From NCBI RefSeq assembly GCF_028453695.1, contig NC_135780.1, positions 8,308,001 to 8,372,000 on the forward strand: a stretch of DNA of 64,000 bases, written 5' to 3'. Under the pieces are notes generated by a model. The model was not told where the DNA came from and made no database searches. It saw only the letters and a program-made list of their open reading frames with translations. The DNA is from Augochlora pura (taxonomy: Eukaryota > Arthropoda > Insecta > Hymenoptera > Halictidae). Positions 62,001 to 64,000 of the stretch are shown here, one piece after another (positions within the stretch are counted from its first letter, which is position 1; the number at the start of each line of letters is the position of its first letter). A program made the translations under genes and the position numbers.

Positions 62001-63292
62001 TCTCAGATCTGACGATCCATTTGAATCTCTAAATGGATATAAATTATTATGAATGGAGGATTCCGTGGTAGGGGACACTGCAAACCGGCCGATTAACGGC
62101 ATCAAGATTAGCTTTCGCATCACGTTGTTCTTCGCATAGTCTCAGTTCCCGCATGCTAAACCATTTTTTCAAGCGATCTCTACGGACAACTTTCCTACTT
62201 GTCAACCGGGTTACCAAATTAACCAATGATGAATTTAATTCGTCGCTGCATTGACTTTCACTTCCATCAAAATATTCAAAATTGAAACACGCTCGCCATT
62301 GTGACAATCACAATTAAACTGTTTGTCAGTTTGTTGACAAGTTATCGTCAATTTTAGGAGCATACCAGAACCAGGTATTTCATTGTGCTAAAATCACCTG
62401 AGTAATAACATTGCGAAAACATACGATGACACTTGATATTGGCTCGTGAATAGAATGCGATTTTTATGCATTTATGACAAAAAATGAGACAAGAGTTGGA
62501 GAATTTAGGATTCATTCATACGTTCAAGAATTTCGTTCGGTCTCCCGTATAATACTGCGCGGGGAACGATTCTCGGTAAATAACAGCACAGATGAAAATG
62601 ACTTGTTCAAACGAAGCACAAGTCAATTTGTTCTACAGACAGAATTCATTAAATTTATTAAATTCTCAGACTTTATTCAAATCCTGTAAATACTGTGAAG
62701 GAACTGAGAAGAAGGATCATATTTGAAGGTGCAGCAATAACTACAGAAAAACGCAGTTATGAAAACAATAAAAAAAACGTTATCAGAAATATTTACAACG
62801 TAATGCAGAAGCGTTGGAGCATCTTCTTTAACAAAGACATTTTTTAATTACCATGATATCGTAACAATTCCTTACATAGACTGGGCAGAGGTATCGATCA
62901 TTGTTATAAAAAATATGCGTTTCTATTTAAATAAATGGTTCAATTGTTAATTGCACGTGCACCAGTGCACTTGTTTTTTCTTTGGCATTTTTTAGTAAAT
63001 GCATTAATAACGGAGTTATGACCCGGAACAATTACATATTTCACCATGTATATTAAAAATAAAGTTAAGAACAGTCATGCAATTTTGCGAATGGTCCGTC
63101 GTCCGTGAGTTGAACAAAAGATTGTAGATCGGGTAATTAAAAATTGGCAGTAAACGGAAACTTTTTCCATATCTCTTATCAAAAACTGCTTACCTTTGTA
63201 AAATGAAGCACGTTTCGTAAAATATCAGTTAAGGAACTCGTAGCCGTTGATGATAAAACTAATATCGCGAAAAGATATATCTTCTTCCCCAT
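53014..63292 (-). CDS. Phospholipase B1-like secreted GDSL lipase, terminal exon missing
   Basis: GDSL/SGNH-family lipase of the phospholipase B1 type, expected to remove acyl chains from phospholipids outside the cell or at the cell surface. Exons: 63292-63194, 59609-59500, 58576-58372, 57115-56939, 55410-55251, 54346-54187, 53165-53014. Sites and phase agree at all six joins (354 codons). Residues 1-20 are a signal peptide (MGKKIYLFAILVLSSTATSS). Block I is GDIDIVGGLGDSLVAG with nucleophile Ser95. Then RGVSWCVGGQGDWRRFLTVP, FNPNLYGYSTGTGEF, and block III LVTIFFGANDIC with Asn206. Next come LPRTLVNLVPAID, LHPLYCACMHRG, DFTVVLQPF, and block V YDCFHFSQKGHAL with Asp343 and His346. The full catalytic set is present. 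The ~60-residue C-terminus (normally W N ... L EP.G) was not found. It may lie in the gap at 51183 or have been lost to the transposons there. Only one lipase repeat is present, unlike mammalian PLB1, which has four. Confidence 0.93.
55797..56046. mobile_element. TTAA-type MITE in a phospholipase intron (arms TTAACCCCTTGCC)
   Basis: TTAACCCCTTGCCATA at 55797-55812 is inverted at 56031-56046 with one mismatch, a 250-bp element with TTAA at both edges. It lies in the intron between the GAND exon and the exon before it. It has no coding sequence. Confidence 0.8.
59715..60274 (+). mobile_element. Internally deleted mariner element with open 126-codon frame
   Basis: It begins after TA at 59713-59714 with TTGTCCGGAAAGTTCGTGCC, a mariner-type terminal repeat. 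The frame 59894-60274 is open: FRKGKNATQAANKICAVY, DEDAVAERIVRKWFARFKAG, DLEDQERPGRPSTTDED (the N-terminal helix-turn-helix and linker of mariner/SETMAR-like transposases). It then jumps from IEN directly to LLPNNETIDAAKYCSQLDKL, so most of the catalytic domain, including the first catalytic Asp, is deleted in frame. The second and third catalytic blocks are absent as well. No 3' terminal repeat was found. It lies in phospholipase intron 1, on the opposite strand. Confidence 0.85.
60275..62046. other. Phospholipase intron 1, no gene seen
   Basis: AT-rich intronic DNA. CGAAAAGAAAAGT at 61143-61155 is exactly inverted at 61190-61202, a possible hairpin with a 34-nt loop. Confidence 0.45.
62047..62307 (-). 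pseudogene. Possible non-LTR retrotransposon fragment
   Basis: An 86-codon frame: MSQWRACFNFEYFDGSESQC, LVNLVTRLTSRKVVRRDRLK and KWFSMRELRLCEEQRDAKAN. The W...L...(R/K)...WFS.ELR....RD.A pattern resembles the linker between the endonuclease and reverse transcriptase domains of Jockey-like LINEs. Neither flanking domain is present. The call is from pattern memory only. It lies in phospholipase intron 1. Confidence 0.25.
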
Positions 63293-64000
63293 GGTGGTTG
63301 TTCACCTGTTTCGCATATTCATGAAATGTTTCGAAAGAAAAGTCCTCTCCTCTCGAACTTCTCTTTCAATTGTTAAACAACCTTTTATCCATGCCCGTTA
63401 GCGATTTATTGTTCCTCAGGACATATTTCAACGAAAACTTTCTCCTTTTCTTTTCGTATCAGTGTCGTTGCATTCGAAAAGTTCGGATGCGAACCGTTTA
63501 CACGAGTGTTCCGGGTCCTTTTAAATCACTGAACTCACTCATTCACATACGTTTTTATATCACGGCACCGACGAAATTCACAAGGATATTTTAAATTATC
63601 GTATCATTTTTCCTCGGATAAATAAAGTTGTGTCAATAATGTGAAATTTAGTTTGAATCCTTTCACGATTTTAATTACAGATGGTTACTTGTTAGTTGAA
63701 ACATGATCCTGTTGAGTTTATTCTGTAATAGTGTAACAAAAAATATATGACTCATTTGAAACTAAATTTAAAGAGGTCATACATTTTTACACTTAATTCT
63801 TTCAATGATTTACAGACCGCACTATATTTATTCTATAGATTAACTATAATTATTCCATAGAATATAAACGTTTAAAGTATACTATGATACATTTGTTATT
63901 TATTATTATATTACATAGTAAAATATTAATATTATTATTAAATACAGACAGCGAAATTACTATTATCCTGTTTTTATTGGTAGTATTCATTTATAACTAT
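63293..64000. other. Upstream side of the phospholipase gene; nothing else seen
   Basis: Presumed promoter and 5' UTR on the minus strand. The ATG context CAACCACCATGG is favourable. AT-rich beyond; no further exon was found. Confidence 0.4.

Overview
This window is animal nuclear DNA, and a hymenopteran insect, most likely a bee, fits best. It is AT-rich with long introns, carries insect-type genes and local GC-rich islands, and has scattered mariner/Tc1 relics and many short TTAA-flanked inverted-repeat elements. No bacterial gene structure, CRISPR array, rRNA or convincing tRNA was seen. The species call is inference. Two 100-N runs (25516-25615 and 51183-51282) are assembly gaps.

All four recognised genes are on the minus strand. 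From right to left: (1) a GDSL phospholipase B1-like secreted lipase, seven coding exons from 63292 down to 53014, terminal exon not found; (2) TfIIFalpha (RAP74), seven exons from 47256 to 44577, apparently complete at 534 codons; (3) AASS (LKR/SDH), the bifunctional mitochondrial lysine-degradation enzyme, nine exons from 41799 to 30691, lacking only the short N-terminal presequence exon; (4) the first coding exon (8875-8669) of a nicotinic acetylcholine receptor alpha subunit of the alpha3/alpha4 type, whose other exons must lie left of the window or beyond a very long intron. Exon joins were checked by GT/AG sites and by reading-phase continuity. The genes serve unrelated functions (transcription initiation, amino-acid catabolism, lipid hydrolysis, neurotransmission), and nothing suggests co-regulation beyond shared orientation.

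From 1 to about 30 kb the window is mostly intron or intergenic DNA. It holds a mariner-derived MITE (94-224), several TTAA-type MITEs, a Harbinger-like N-terminal fragment (about 13.56 kb), a GC-rich island (about 19.3-20.2 kb), a mariner relic broken by a gap (25.35-25.5 kb), a DNA transposon relic (29246-29652) and a solo LTR with a 4-bp target duplication (29678-30040). A second, longer copy of the same DNA transposon (33331-34400) sits in an AASS intron. Between TfIIFalpha and the lipase are a 630-bp degenerate minisatellite (48690-49320), a Tc3-like pseudogene next to a mariner 3' end (50104-51182) and the second gap.

The most interesting signal is the set of short palindrome-ended elements. 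At least five have perfect or near-perfect arms beginning TTAA. A separate family of four copies (8.4, 17.6, 26.7 and 45.0 kb) shares a CACGTTGA-type end followed by a subterminal palindrome related to GGTCACCCATATGGGTGACC. A subterminal palindrome of unrelated sequence recurs in other families, which suggests a shared functional architecture.
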